A DNA stretch of 64,000 nucleotides. Source: Variovorax saccharolyticus (GTDB lineage Bacteria > Pseudomonadota > Gammaproteobacteria > Burkholderiales > Burkholderiaceae_C). Position numbers and translations under genes: made by a program. Below are positions 40,496-49,038 of the stretch, piece by piece. Numbering within the stretch: the stretch's first letter is position 1; each line of letters begins with the position of its first letter. The DNA lies in NCBI RefSeq assembly GCF_030316765.1, contig NZ_JASZYT010000013.1, positions 1-64,000 on the forward strand, given 5' to 3'. Under the pieces are notes generated by a model. The model ran no database searches, was not told the DNA's origin, and saw only the letters and a list, made by a program, of their open reading frames with translations.

Positions 40496-41350
40496 ATGAC
40501 GCGCATGGAATGCACCATCCGCAGCATGAGCCGCGACGAAGTCGCGATGGCCATCGAATGGGCCGCGGACGAAGGCTGGAATCCCGGCCTGCACGACGAC
40601 GCCTGCTTCCACGCCGCCGACCCCGATGGCTTCCTGGTCGCCGAATGCGACGGCAAAGCGGTCGGCTGCATCTCCGCCGTCTCGTATGCCGGCCGCTTCG
40701 GCTTCATCGGCCTGTACATCGTGCGCCCCGGCTGGCGCGGGCGCGGCATCGGGCTTCGCCTCTGGACGGCAGGGATGCAGCGGCTGTCGGGCCAGGTCGT
40801 GGGCCTGGACGGCGTGCCCGCGCAGCAGGACAACTATCGCAAGAGCGGTTTCGTGCTGGCCTGGAACAACGTCCGCTTCGCCGGTACGGCCGGTGCCGCA
40901 ATGCTCGACGCGTACGCGCCCATCGTGCCACTCGCCGACGTCGACTTCGCCGCGCTGTGCGACGACGACCGTCGCGTCTTCCCGGCCCCGCGCGACGCCT
41001 TCCTACACTGCTGGACCGCGATGCCAGACGCCACCGGACTGGCCTGGCTCGCGGATGGAAAGCTGGCGGGATGGGGTCTGATCCGCCGCTGCCGCGAGGG
41101 GCACAAGATCGGCCCGCTGGTCGCCGACACGCCAGAGATCGCGAACGCGCTGTACGCCGCGCTGTGCGCAGCCGTGCCGGACGGCAACACCGTGTACCTT
41201 GACGTGCCATTGCCCAACGCTTCCGCCGTGGCCCTCGCGCAGGCGCAGGGCCTGCGCAGCGTCTTCGAGACAGCGCGCATGTACGCGGGCCCGGCGCCAG
41301 CCTGCGAACTGAGGCTCGTCTACGGCATCACGAGCTTCGAGCTTGGCTAG
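40496..41350 (+). CDS. GNAT family N-acetyltransferase with C-terminal extra domain
   Basis: 284-residue cytoplasmic acetyltransferase. The N-terminal half is a GNAT domain with the acetyl-CoA loop RPGWRGRGIGLRLW after the strand FIGLYIV. The C-terminal half (about 140-284) is a second GNAT-like domain of the YitH type. The acceptor is unknown. Two ATGs, at 40496 and 40505, are possible. It is a single gene, divergent from the carboxypeptidase across a 292-bp gap in which I see no clear regulatory signal. Confidence 0.88.
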   Translation: MTRMECTIRSMSRDEVAMAIEWAADEGWNPGLHDDACFHAADPDGFLVAECDGKAVGCISAVSYAGRFGFIGLYIVRPGWRGRGIGLRLWTAGMQRLSGQVVGLDGVPAQQDNYRKSGFVLAWNNVRFAGTAGAAMLDAYAPIVPLADVDFAALCDDDRRVFPAPRDAFLHCWTAMPDATGLAWLADGKLAGWGLIRRCREGHKIGPLVADTPEIANALYAALCAAVPDGNTVYLDVPLPNASAVALAQAQGLRSVFETARMYAGPAPACELRLVYGITSFELG

Positions 41351-41467
41351 GCGGCCGTCGCTGTCCCTCTCGTGAGGCTCGAACGTGCTTGCGCTGGACG
41401 CGCCCGACGAGGGTCATGTCGCGTTCGCCAAGCCCTTCACGAAGGTCCCCGGATGCGTGCTCCCGCT

Positions 41468-41791
41468 TCATCCGCCGGTGCACGCAACCGGCATGGCCCG
41501 CCCCACGGCCCACGACGTGCGACCCTGCTCGATGAGCAGCGTCTGGCGTCCATTGGAGAACCTGGTCCCCGACTGGCCCATCGCCGGGAGATCGACGGCG
41601 GCCGCCCCGTCAACGGAGACCGAGGCGCGCTCTCCCATCAAGCGCACGGCCAGGCGCGTTCCGTCGCAGACGTAGTGGCTGACTGGGTACGGATTGCCGA
41701 CGCCGATCGATGGACTTGGCGCCGGATGCTGGCATGCCGCCAGCATCCAGATGGCAGACGCACTGACTACTGAACAATAAAAGGTCCGCAT
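41468..41791 (-). CDS. MliC-like lysozyme-inhibitor lipoprotein
   Basis: 107-residue lipoprotein with lipobox MLAAC. The mature part has the MliC pattern: a start YVCDGTRLAVRL, the middle VDLPAMGQSGTRFSNG (SGxRF/YxxG motif that inserts into the lysozyme active site), ending with ACTGG; the two extra Cys could form the family disulfide. It protects peptidoglycan from C-type lysozymes. Single gene. Confidence 0.82.
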   Translation of the reverse strand: MRTFYCSVVSASAIWMLAACQHPAPSPSIGVGNPYPVSHYVCDGTRLAVRLMGERASVSVDGAAAVDLPAMGQSGTRFSNGRQTLLIEQGRTSWAVGRAMPVACTGG

Positions 41792-42023
41792 TCTTCCTCA
41801 CGATCCGCTCGCTGGTTCACGAGCATTTGCGATGTTCATCGTACGGCGCCGAGCAGGGCGTCGTCCAGCGAGAAATCGGTCGCGAAGCGGCTCCCGGGCT
41901 TTTGCCGCTTCTGCGCCAGCACGGCCGCCGCCAGAACCGCCGCCATCGCGTCCAGGCATAGCTCCTTGGTGGTATTCCCTGCCCGGGCGGTGCAGCGAAC
42001 ACTCGCGCCATGAGGAGAGTCTC

Positions 42024-42557
42024 ATGATCGATCGACGTGCCTTCGTCAGCTCCGCCACCCTGGTGGCGTCGGCGCCGCTGCTCGAACCCGCCCGGGCACA
42101 GGAGGCCGGTCCGGGCGCGAAGCAGGCCGATTTCCTGTTCGTCCAGACGGCCAGCGGCATGACCTACGACAAGGCCACCGGCAAGCTGACGCTGCAAAGG
42201 GTGAGCCCGATCACGGTGTTCTTCTCAGACCGTCCCGAGCGCATCGCCGGGAACATGAAGACCGCGGCCTTCGTTCCGTTCTGGAGCCGGGGCAGGCAGA
42301 GTTTTTTGTCGGACCCGCCCAATGCCGACATCTCCATCGTCGACGACGAGTCGCTTCGGCAGGTGGTGGTGGTGCTGCAGACGCCAGTGCTGAAAGGCAA
42401 CGCCCTCAACTACACGGTCAAGGTGATCCAGGGCAACATGCCTGCCAAGGGTGCCGACGTCTCCGTGTTCATCGATGTCATCGGCATGCCGCTGACGCCG
42501 CTGTCCTATGCCGGCGCCGCGCGCCGGGGCTATCGCCGGGCGGTGATCTACCGCTAG
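42024..42557 (+). CDS. Tat-exported conserved protein of unknown function
   Basis: 177-residue protein. The N-terminus MIDRRAFVSSATLVASAP has the twin-arginine pattern RRxF and is followed by ARAQEA, so export by Tat is likely. The mature part (FLFVQTASGMTYDKATGKLTL ... RVSPITVFFSDRPERIAG) looks like a single compact domain. I do not recognise a function. AGGAG precedes the ATG at 42024. It is tail-to-tail with the SulP gene, 12 bp apart. Confidence 0.8.
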   Translation: MIDRRAFVSSATLVASAPLLEPARAQEAGPGAKQADFLFVQTASGMTYDKATGKLTLQRVSPITVFFSDRPERIAGNMKTAAFVPFWSRGRQSFLSDPPNADISIVDDESLRQVVVVLQTPVLKGNALNYTVKVIQGNMPAKGADVSVFIDVIGMPLTPLSYAGAARRGYRRAVIYR

Positions 42558-42569
42558 CGCGCACAGGCC

Positions 42570-44315
42570 TCAGCCCCCCGCCCGAGCCGGGTCGCGCCCC
42601 TCGAACTCGTCGATGGCGTCGGCCACCGAGATCCGGCGCCCGAAATAGCCCACGCTTTCTTCCAGGCCTTCGGCGCGCAGGATGTCGCGCACCGGGGCAT
42701 GCGCAGCGACCAGCCGCATCCGGATGCCCGCCGCCGCCAGTTCCTGCTGCAGCTTGGTCAGCATCCTGGCGCCCGCCAGGTCGACCTGGGGCGAGGTCGA
42801 GAGGTCGCAGATCACCAGTTTCAGCGGTCCAGTGGCGGCGCGCTGCATCGCGCGCACGGCGTCGCGCACCTGCTCGGCGTTGAAGTAGAGCAAGGCGGCA
42901 TCGACACGGAAGGCCAGCACGCCCGGCACCGGCGTGTTGTCGGGGTTGCGCTCGATATCGGAGAAGCTGCGGGTGCCGGGAATCCGGCCGAGCAGGGCCA
43001 CGTGCGGGTTCGCCACGCGCCGGATCAGCAACGCCAGCGAGGCCAGCACCGCGACGATCACGCCGTTCAGGATGCCCAGCAGCAGCACGGCGACGAAGGC
43101 GATCATCGAGACCAGGAACTCGTAGCGGCTGACCCGCCACAGCCGCTTCATGCCGCCGATGTCGACCAGCCCCTTGACGGCCACCAGGACGATGGCGGCG
43201 AGGACCACGTTCGGAAGGTTCTTCAAACCTCCGGTCAGGAACATCAGGCACAGGCCGATGGTGATGGAGGCGAACACCAGCGCCAGCGGCGTCCTGGCGC
43301 CGGCCTTGTCGTTGACCGACGACTGCGAAAGCCCGCCGGCCACCGGATAGGCCTGGAACAGCGCCGCGCCGAGGTTGGCCGCACCCAGGCCCAGGAATTC
43401 CTGGCGCGGGTCGATCTCGTACTTGTGCGCTTCGGCCAGGGCCCGCGCGGCCGAGACACTCTCGACATAGGACAGCAGCAGGCAGGCGAAGGCGAGCGGC
43501 ACCACGCCTTCCACGTCGCGCGCCCTCAAGCCGGGCAGCTTGAAGTCCGGCAGGCCTTGCGGCAGGGCACCGACGACCTTGAAGCCAAGTTCGCCGAGGG
43601 AGGTCAGCGACAGCACGAGGATCGAGGCGACGACCACGAACAGCGCGGCGGGACGCCCCGGCAGGAACTTCTCCGCCAGCAGCAGGAGGGCCAGCGCGAC
43701 CAGGCCGAAGCTCAGTACCGCGAGATTGGTTTCAGGGATCTGGCCGCCGAGGATGAACAGGCGCTCGAAGAAGCCCTCGCCGCCGCCCTGGACGCCGAAC
43801 AGCTTGGGCAACTGGGTCAGCGCGATCGTCAGGGCCGCGCCGGCCTTGAAGCCGAGCAGGATGGTCTCGCTGATGAAATTGACCAGCGAACTCAGCCGCA
43901 GCAGCCACGCCAGCACGCACATGACCGCGATGAGCAGGGCGGTCAGCGCGGCGATGCTGGCCCAGCGTTCGGCGTCGCCCTGCGCCATGCCGGCGACCGT
44001 CACGCCGACCAGCATCGAGATCGCGGAGGTCGGCCCGATCGCCAGTTGGCGCGACGAGCCGAACAGCGCATAGAACAGGCCGCCGACCAGGTAGCCGTAG
44101 ATGCCGTACTGCGGCGGCAGGCCTGCCAGCGAGGCATAGGCGAGCGACACGGGGATGCCGTAGGCGGCCAGGGTCACGCCCGCGATCGCGTCCTTCGCCA
44201 GCCACCGGGGCTGATAGCCGGCCAGCCACTGCGCCGGCGGAAAGGCGGCGCGCCAGCCGCGCACGCCAGGGTCGGCCACCGGAGCGCGCGCAGCTTCTTC
44301 CGCTTGCTGTGTCAT
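42570..44315 (-). CDS. SulP-family inorganic anion transporter with STAS domain
   Basis: 581-residue SLC26/SulP transporter. The membrane domain (residues about 20-430) begins with the family signature AYGIPVSLAYASLAGLPPQYGIYGYLVGGLFYALFG (conserved proline/glycine region) and has about 12-14 helices. The C-terminal STAS domain (about 455-560) carries VICDLSTSPQVDLAGARML. Substrates in this family are sulfate, bicarbonate or dicarboxylates; which one applies cannot be told. It lies 102 bp downstream of kdpE on the same strand and could be in the same transcript. Confidence 0.92.
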   Translation of the reverse strand: MTQQAEEAARAPVADPGVRGWRAAFPPAQWLAGYQPRWLAKDAIAGVTLAAYGIPVSLAYASLAGLPPQYGIYGYLVGGLFYALFGSSRQLAIGPTSAISMLVGVTVAGMAQGDAERWASIAALTALLIAVMCVLAWLLRLSSLVNFISETILLGFKAGAALTIALTQLPKLFGVQGGGEGFFERLFILGGQIPETNLAVLSFGLVALALLLLAEKFLPGRPAALFVVVASILVLSLTSLGELGFKVVGALPQGLPDFKLPGLRARDVEGVVPLAFACLLLSYVESVSAARALAEAHKYEIDPRQEFLGLGAANLGAALFQAYPVAGGLSQSSVNDKAGARTPLALVFASITIGLCLMFLTGGLKNLPNVVLAAIVLVAVKGLVDIGGMKRLWRVSRYEFLVSMIAFVAVLLLGILNGVIVAVLASLALLIRRVANPHVALLGRIPGTRSFSDIERNPDNTPVPGVLAFRVDAALLYFNAEQVRDAVRAMQRAATGPLKLVICDLSTSPQVDLAGARMLTKLQQELAAAGIRMRLVAAHAPVRDILRAEGLEESVGYFGRRISVADAIDEFEGRDPARAGG

Positions 44316-44417
44316 CGATCAACTCCGGCCAGGGGTGGAATGCATCGCCAGCATGCGCGCCGGCGGGCGACCGCTCATTGAGCTTCGTCAATCGCGCGGC
44401 GGGCCGGCTCCGCCCTC

Positions 44418-45110
44418 TCAGGGCACGAGCCGGTACCCCACCGCGATCTCGGTGATCAGGTGCCTCGGCTGCGCCGGATCGCGCTCGAGCTTCTGCCGCA
44501 GGTGGCCCATGTAGATGCGCAGGTAGTGGCCTTGCTCGCCATGCGACGGCCCCCAGACCTCGCGCAACAGCTGGCGCTGGGTCAGGACCCTGCCGGCGTT
44601 GGCCACCAGCACCGACAGCAGCCGGTACTCGGTGGGCGTCAGGTGCACCTCGGTCCCGGCGCGGCGCACCAGCCGAGCCCCGCGGTCGATCTCGATCTCG
44701 CCGAAGCGGAACACCGGCTCGGGCTCTTCGCCGCCCGCGGCGGCCCGCGGCCGCCGAAGGTTGGCGCGCACCCGCGCCAGCAACTCGCCGGTGCCGAAAG
44801 GCTTGGTCAGGTAGTCGTCTGCGCCGGCGTCCAGCGCGGCGATCTTGTCGGCCTCGTCGACGCGCGCCGACAGCACGATGATCGGCACCGCCGACCAGCC
44901 GCGCACGTCGCGGATCAGCGAAACGCCATCGCCGTCGGGCAGCCCGAGGTCGAGCACCAGCAGGTCGGGCTGGCGCGTGCCGGCGGCGGCGAGGCCGTCG
45001 CGCAGGGTCCCGGCCTCGTGCACCTGCCAGCCTTCGGCTTCGAGCGCTCCGCGCACGAAACGGCGGATCTGCGGCTCGTCCTCGATCACGATGGCAACGG
45101 GAGTGGGCAT
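44418..45110 (-). CDS. kdpE: KdpE-type response regulator
   Basis: 230-residue OmpR-family regulator. The receiver domain has phospho-acceptor Asp 54 (LLVLDLGLPDGDG) and the Lys of YLTKPF. The winged-helix domain includes LTPTEYRLLSVL and the recognition helix region YLRIYMGHLRQKLE, as in KdpE. It is activated by KdpD under potassium limitation or salt stress in other bacteria and switches on kdpFABC. Here it follows kdpD at 19 bp, but the kdpFABC pump genes are not in the window. Confidence 0.92.
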   Translation of the reverse strand: MPTPVAIVIEDEPQIRRFVRGALEAEGWQVHEAGTLRDGLAAAGTRQPDLLVLDLGLPDGDGVSLIRDVRGWSAVPIIVLSARVDEADKIAALDAGADDYLTKPFGTGELLARVRANLRRPRAAAGGEEPEPVFRFGEIEIDRGARLVRRAGTEVHLTPTEYRLLSVLVANAGRVLTQRQLLREVWGPSHGEQGHYLRIYMGHLRQKLERDPAQPRHLITEIAVGYRLVP

Positions 45111-45129
45111 GGTTCTTCAGGTTCAGGGT

Positions 45130-47571
45130 TCAAACGATCGCTTCGGCCGGGTCCGGCGGTTCGCGCCGCGGCAGCGTGACCGTGAATTCTGCCCCGCCGC
45201 CCGGCGCGTTCGCGGCCGTGATCTCGCCCCCATGGGCGCTGACCACCGCCTTGCAGATCGCCAGCCCGAGCCCGACCCCTGGCGTTGCCGATTCGGATTG
45301 GCCGCGCGTGAACTTGTCGAACAGCGTCTGCTCGCGTCCCCGCAGCGCGGCCGGCAGCCCCGGGCCGTGGTCGCGCACCCGCAGCACCAGTGCGCTTCCC
45401 GTGGCATGGGCAGCAAGCTCGATCGGCGCCGCGCCGTACTTGGCGGCGTTTTCGAGCAGATTGACCAGCACGCGCTCGATCAGCACCGCATCGAACTCGA
45501 CCAGCGGCAGGTCGGCCGGCAGCAGGGCCCGCACCTCCCGGTCGCCGAGCGCCGGCCGCGCCGCCCGGATGGCCGAGCCGACCACTTCCTCGACCGATTG
45601 CCAGTCGCGCCTCAGCTTGACCGACCCGCCGCCGATGCCGCTTTCGAGCCGCGCCATGTCCAGCAGGTTGCTGACCAGCGCGTGCAGCTGGTGAGCCTGC
45701 GCGACGATCGCACGCGCCGCGGCATGCTGCGCCTGCGTCCCCTCGGGAAGGGCTTGCAAGGACTCGGCCAGCGCGATCAGCGCCGTCAGCGGTGTGCGCA
45801 CATCGTGCGAGATCGCGCCCAGCAGCGCGTTGCGCAGGCGTTCCGATTCGATCTCGACCACCGCGTTCTGCGCCACCTCGACGTAGTGCACGCGTTCCAG
45901 CGCGATAGCGATCTGCCGGGCCAGCGTGTCGAGTTGCTGGGCCTGCTCGGGAATCAGCAGCCAGCGCGGCTCGGCCGGCGCGAGCGCCAGCACGCCACGC
46001 ACGCGCATCGGCGCGCGCAGCGGCACGTAGTGCCAGGCTTGCGCTGCCAGCGTGGCGGTCCCGAGGCCGGCCGGCTGGCCCTGGCGAAAGCACCAGTCGG
46101 CCACGCTGGCATCGAAACCCGGTGGGGCCGTCTCGGGCACGACCAGCCGGTCGGAGGCATCGGCCAGCAGCACCAGCGCACTGCCGCCGAAATGACCCTT
46201 CACCGCGGCCGCGCCGAGGGCGGCCACCTGCGCGCTCTCGAGCGCCGCGGACAACTCGCGCGTGAGCTCGAACAGGGAGCGGGCGCGCCGCTCGCGGCTG
46301 GTCGAGACGCCCGCGGCGAAGCGCAGGCCCGCCGTCAGCTGTCCCACCAGCAGGCCGACGCCGAGCATGACGCCGAAAGTCACCAGGTACTGCACGTCGC
46401 TGACGGCCAGCGAGAGGCGCGGCGAGACGAAGAAGAAGTCGAAGGCCGCCACGTTGAGCAGCGCGGAGAAGGCGGCCGGCCCGCGGCCGAAGCGCATCGC
46501 CACGCCGACCACGCCGAGCAGGAACAGCATCACGATGTTGCTCGGCTCGAGCACGCCCGCCAGCGGCGTGGCCAGCAGCGTGATCGCGCAGGCGGCCGCT
46601 GCCGCCCAGGCGTAGCCGGGCCAGCGCGGCCGGCGCGGGTCGGCCTCTTCGGCCTGCTCGCTGTCGGCCCGCGCGACCTCGACGAGGTTGACCGCCGGCG
46701 CCTGGCGAGCGAGTTCGCGCACCACGCCCGCCGACGGCCACCAGCGCGCCCAGCCCCGTCGCGGTTCGGCGCGCCCGGCCGCGAGGAGGGCGCCCGAGGT
46801 GTTCCAGGCCGGTGGTCCGGCGTCGCCCTGCGGTCCGGACTGCTCGATCCGCCAGCCGCGCACGTCGTCCTCCACATGCTCGGCGGTGCGCCGCAGCGCG
46901 ATCTCGCGCAGCGCGATCAGGTTGCCCTTGCGGAAGAAATCCTGCGCCGCCCGCTCGGCCTGCTGCGGCAGATGGACCTTGCCGGCCGCCAGCCGTGCCA
47001 TCAGTTCATCGGGCGTGACATCGACCAGCACGACCTCCTCGGCCTCGTCGAACACCGTGTCGGGCACGGTCTCGTGCACCCGCACGCCGGTGATCGCACC
47101 CACCGTGCCGTTGAGGCTTTCCAGATGCTGCACGTTGAGCGCCGACCAGACCTCGATGCCGGCGGCCTGCAGCTCCTGCACGTCCTGCCAGCGCTTGGCA
47201 TGGCGCGAGCCCGGCGCATTGGCATGCGCCAGCTCGTCGACCAGCAGCACCGCCGGCCGGCGCGCCAGGGCGGCATCGAGGTCCAGTTCGCCGAGCGTGC
47301 GGCCGCGATGGGAAATCTGGCGCAAGGGCAGTACCCCGAGCCCGGCGAGCAGGGCCGCGGTCTCGCTGCGGCCATGGGTCTCGACCACGCCGACCATCAG
47401 ATCGCGCCCGGCCGCGTGCTCGCGCTGCGCGGCACTGAGCATCGCCCAGGTCTTGCCGACCCCGGCGCTGGCGCCGAGGTAGATGCGCAGCTTGCCGCGC
47501 TGCACGCGCGCGGGGTCGGCGCGCCATTGGGCGAGCAGGGCGTCGGGGTCGGGGCGGGCGTCGTCGATCAT
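45130..47571 (-). CDS. kdpD: KdpD-type sensor kinase lacking most of its USP domain
   Basis: 813-residue sensor kinase. The N-terminal KdpD domain (about 20-235) has Walker A GASAGVGKT and the family motif DELAHANAPGSRHAKRWQD. The next region (about 255-300) retains only the ends of the universal-stress domain (WNTSGALL, then RRGWARWWPSAGVVRELA). About 80-90 residues are missing between ALL and AGRAEP compared with usual KdpD (E. coli 894 residues). Four membrane helices follow (about 320-410), then a GAF-like region, HisKA (AISHDVRTPLTAL) and HATPase (NLLENAAKYG, RDHGPGLP, GVGLGLAI). The frame is intact, so the shortened protein should be made. Confidence 0.9.
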   Translation of the reverse strand: MIDDARPDPDALLAQWRADPARVQRGKLRIYLGASAGVGKTWAMLSAAQREHAAGRDLMVGVVETHGRSETAALLAGLGVLPLRQISHRGRTLGELDLDAALARRPAVLLVDELAHANAPGSRHAKRWQDVQELQAAGIEVWSALNVQHLESLNGTVGAITGVRVHETVPDTVFDEAEEVVLVDVTPDELMARLAAGKVHLPQQAERAAQDFFRKGNLIALREIALRRTAEHVEDDVRGWRIEQSGPQGDAGPPAWNTSGALLAAGRAEPRRGWARWWPSAGVVRELARQAPAVNLVEVARADSEQAEEADPRRPRWPGYAWAAAAACAITLLATPLAGVLEPSNIVMLFLLGVVGVAMRFGRGPAAFSALLNVAAFDFFFVSPRLSLAVSDVQYLVTFGVMLGVGLLVGQLTAGLRFAAGVSTSRERRARSLFELTRELSAALESAQVAALGAAAVKGHFGGSALVLLADASDRLVVPETAPPGFDASVADWCFRQGQPAGLGTATLAAQAWHYVPLRAPMRVRGVLALAPAEPRWLLIPEQAQQLDTLARQIAIALERVHYVEVAQNAVVEIESERLRNALLGAISHDVRTPLTALIALAESLQALPEGTQAQHAAARAIVAQAHQLHALVSNLLDMARLESGIGGGSVKLRRDWQSVEEVVGSAIRAARPALGDREVRALLPADLPLVEFDAVLIERVLVNLLENAAKYGAAPIELAAHATGSALVLRVRDHGPGLPAALRGREQTLFDKFTRGQSESATPGVGLGLAICKAVVSAHGGEITAANAPGGGAEFTVTLPRREPPDPAEAIV

Positions 47572-47674
47572 GAACGGGCCCGCAGGTTATCTCATCGGCT
47601 CGGCGACATCTGCCACGGTCGGATCGGCGCGAACTGCTTCTTTACGCGCGCGGGACGATGCGCCACAGTGGGCC

Positions 47675-47863
47675 ATGTCCAAATACCTTCGCTACCTGCG
47701 CGCCGTCCTGTGGGGCTTCATCGGCCTGGGCGGCCGGCGTGCCGATGCCGACCAGCGGGTCGGCCAAGCCGGCGTGATCCCGACCATCGTGATCGCGCTG
47801 GTGCTCGTGCTGCTGCTGGTCGCCGGGCTGATCGCGCTGGCACGCTTCGCGGCCGGCGGCTGA
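47675..47863 (+). CDS. DUF2970 small membrane protein
   Basis: 62-residue protein with an N-terminal amphipathic part (MSKYLRYLRAVLWGFIGLGG) and a C-terminal membrane helix (VIPTIVIALVLVLLLVAGLIALARF). This layout matches DUF2970 proteins of betaproteobacteria (function unknown). It is divergent from kdpD, with 103 bp between. The ATG at 47675 gives the family N-terminus; no clear ribosome site. Confidence 0.7.
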   Translation: MSKYLRYLRAVLWGFIGLGGRRADADQRVGQAGVIPTIVIALVLVLLLVAGLIALARFAAGG

Positions 47864-47869
47864 AAGTCC

Positions 47870-47901
47870 CCGGCGAGGGGGCGTTGCAGCCGCCTCGCCG
47901 G
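47870..47901. terminator. 9-bp hairpin between convergent genes
   Basis: CCGGCGAGG and CCTCGCCGG form a 9-bp stem with a 14-nt loop, exactly between the stops of the DUF2970 gene (47863) and the Rrf2 gene (47907). Likely shared terminator, without a clear T run. Confidence 0.5.
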
Positions 47902-47906
47902 CGTGC

Positions 47907-48437
47907 TCAGCCTCTCTTGGCCAGCAAGGCGCCCATCGCGAACACCGAGTTCGGCGCATTGACCGGCGGCGACTTGACCCGGCCCGGGACCACCGGCACG
48001 CTGATCTTGCGTGCCGCCGTGATGCCCTTGCTGATCTGTTCGTCGACCAGGCTCTGGAGGCTGACCGACTGCAGGAACTCGACCGCCCGGCGGTTCACCG
48101 AATCCCAAAGTTCGTCGGTGGTGCACCGGTGCACCGCGCCCGGTGCGTCGGGACGCTGCGGCCTGGACTTGAGCTCGGCCTCGTCGTCGATCGACAGGAT
48201 GATGTCGGCCACGTTGATCTCGGTCGCGCTGCGCCCGAGCGAATAGCCGCCGCCCGGGCCGCGGGTCGATTCGACCAGGCCCTGGCGCCGCAGCTTGCCG
48301 AAGAGTTGCTCCAGGTAGGACAGCGAGATCCGCTGGCGCTGGTGGATGGACGAAAGGTTGACCGGGCCATTGCGGCCGTTGAGTGCCACGTCGATCATGG
48401 CGATGACTGCGAAGCGGCCTTTGGTGGTGAGACGCAT
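47907..48437 (-). CDS. Rrf2-family regulator, IscR-like with reduced cysteine set
   Basis: 176-residue regulator. The winged HTH is typical of Rrf2/IscR (MRLTTKGRFAVIAMIDVAL, then ISLSYLEQLFGKLRRQGLVES and RGPGGGYSLGR). In IscR three Cys bind a [2Fe-2S] cluster (E. coli Cys 92, 98, 104). In the matching stretch here (KSRPQRPDAPGAVHRC) only the last Cys remains. It is therefore either a cluster-free paralogue or one that uses other ligands. A longer C-terminal tail than IscR is present (about 20 extra residues). No iscSUA genes follow. The ATG at 48437 starts the family N-terminus. Confidence 0.88.
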   Translation of the reverse strand: MRLTTKGRFAVIAMIDVALNGRNGPVNLSSIHQRQRISLSYLEQLFGKLRRQGLVESTRGPGGGYSLGRSATEINVADIILSIDDEAELKSRPQRPDAPGAVHRCTTDELWDSVNRRAVEFLQSVSLQSLVDEQISKGITAARKISVPVVPGRVKSPPVNAPNSVFAMGALLAKRG

Positions 48438-48574
48438 CGATGATTCTTTCTGTGTTGGGGCGATCCGGCGCCGCCGAGGGGGTTGCAGGCCGACGTGCAA
48501 GACGTCGTGCTGCGGAGCGCTGGCGTGCGGGAGAACGGGCTCCCGCCGGCAGCGGGCCTTGTGGGCGTGAAGGC

Positions 48575-48922
48575 CTAGGCCCGGGGCGGGCGCTTCGGAT
48601 GCTCGAGGAAGGGCGAGGCCCCGAGCGCGGGCGGCGGTGGCGCTGCGCTCCCCACCATGGCGACCGGAACGAAGGGGTCCGGCAGGCCGATCAGGATCTC
48701 GCTGCAATCGTGACGCTGCTCGTCATTGCCGGGCGTCTCGTCACCGCTTTCGGCCGGGGCTCCGGCGTCGACCGCGTGAGAGGCCGTCACCCACTGGGTC
48801 TGGCTCAGCGACGTGGCGTCGCATCCGTGCTGGCGGACACCCGCGTGGACCTGTGCGGCGGCCGCAAAGCCGAGGCAGCAAAGCACGAAGGCGAGAACAG
48901 CGGGAAAGAGCCAGCGGGGCAT
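48575..48922 (-). CDS. Small exported protein, unknown function
   Basis: 115-residue protein with a Sec signal (WLFPAVLAFVLCCLGFAAAAQVHA). The mature part is acidic and low in complexity, with two Cys (HGCDAT, RHDCSE) that may form a disulfide, and a Pro-rich C-terminus. No family is recognised. It lies 137 bp upstream of the Rrf2 gene on the same strand and is divergent from the REC-EAL gene. Confidence 0.6.
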   Translation of the reverse strand: MPRWLFPAVLAFVLCCLGFAAAAQVHAGVRQHGCDATSLSQTQWVTASHAVDAGAPAESGDETPGNDEQRHDCSEILIGLPDPFVPVAMVGSAAPPPPALGASPFLEHPKRPPRA

Positions 48923-49038
48923 GTGAGGTGGATTTTAACCGTCTCTTGACAGACTGGAATTCGGCCCCCCTCCCAATTCGAGCCCCCTACACTATGTCTC
49001 TGCCGATGCTGCGCGAGCTTTCGCAGCCAGGAGTCTCC

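Noticed and set aside
42699..44381. A 560-codon plus-strand frame
   Set aside because: It is antisense to the SulP transporter, and its composition (His, Asp, Gln, Arg) is typical of GC-rich shadow frames.
44845..48246. An 1133-codon plus-strand frame
   Set aside because: It is antisense to kdpD, kdpE and the Rrf2 gene, with no recognisable domain and no ribosome site.
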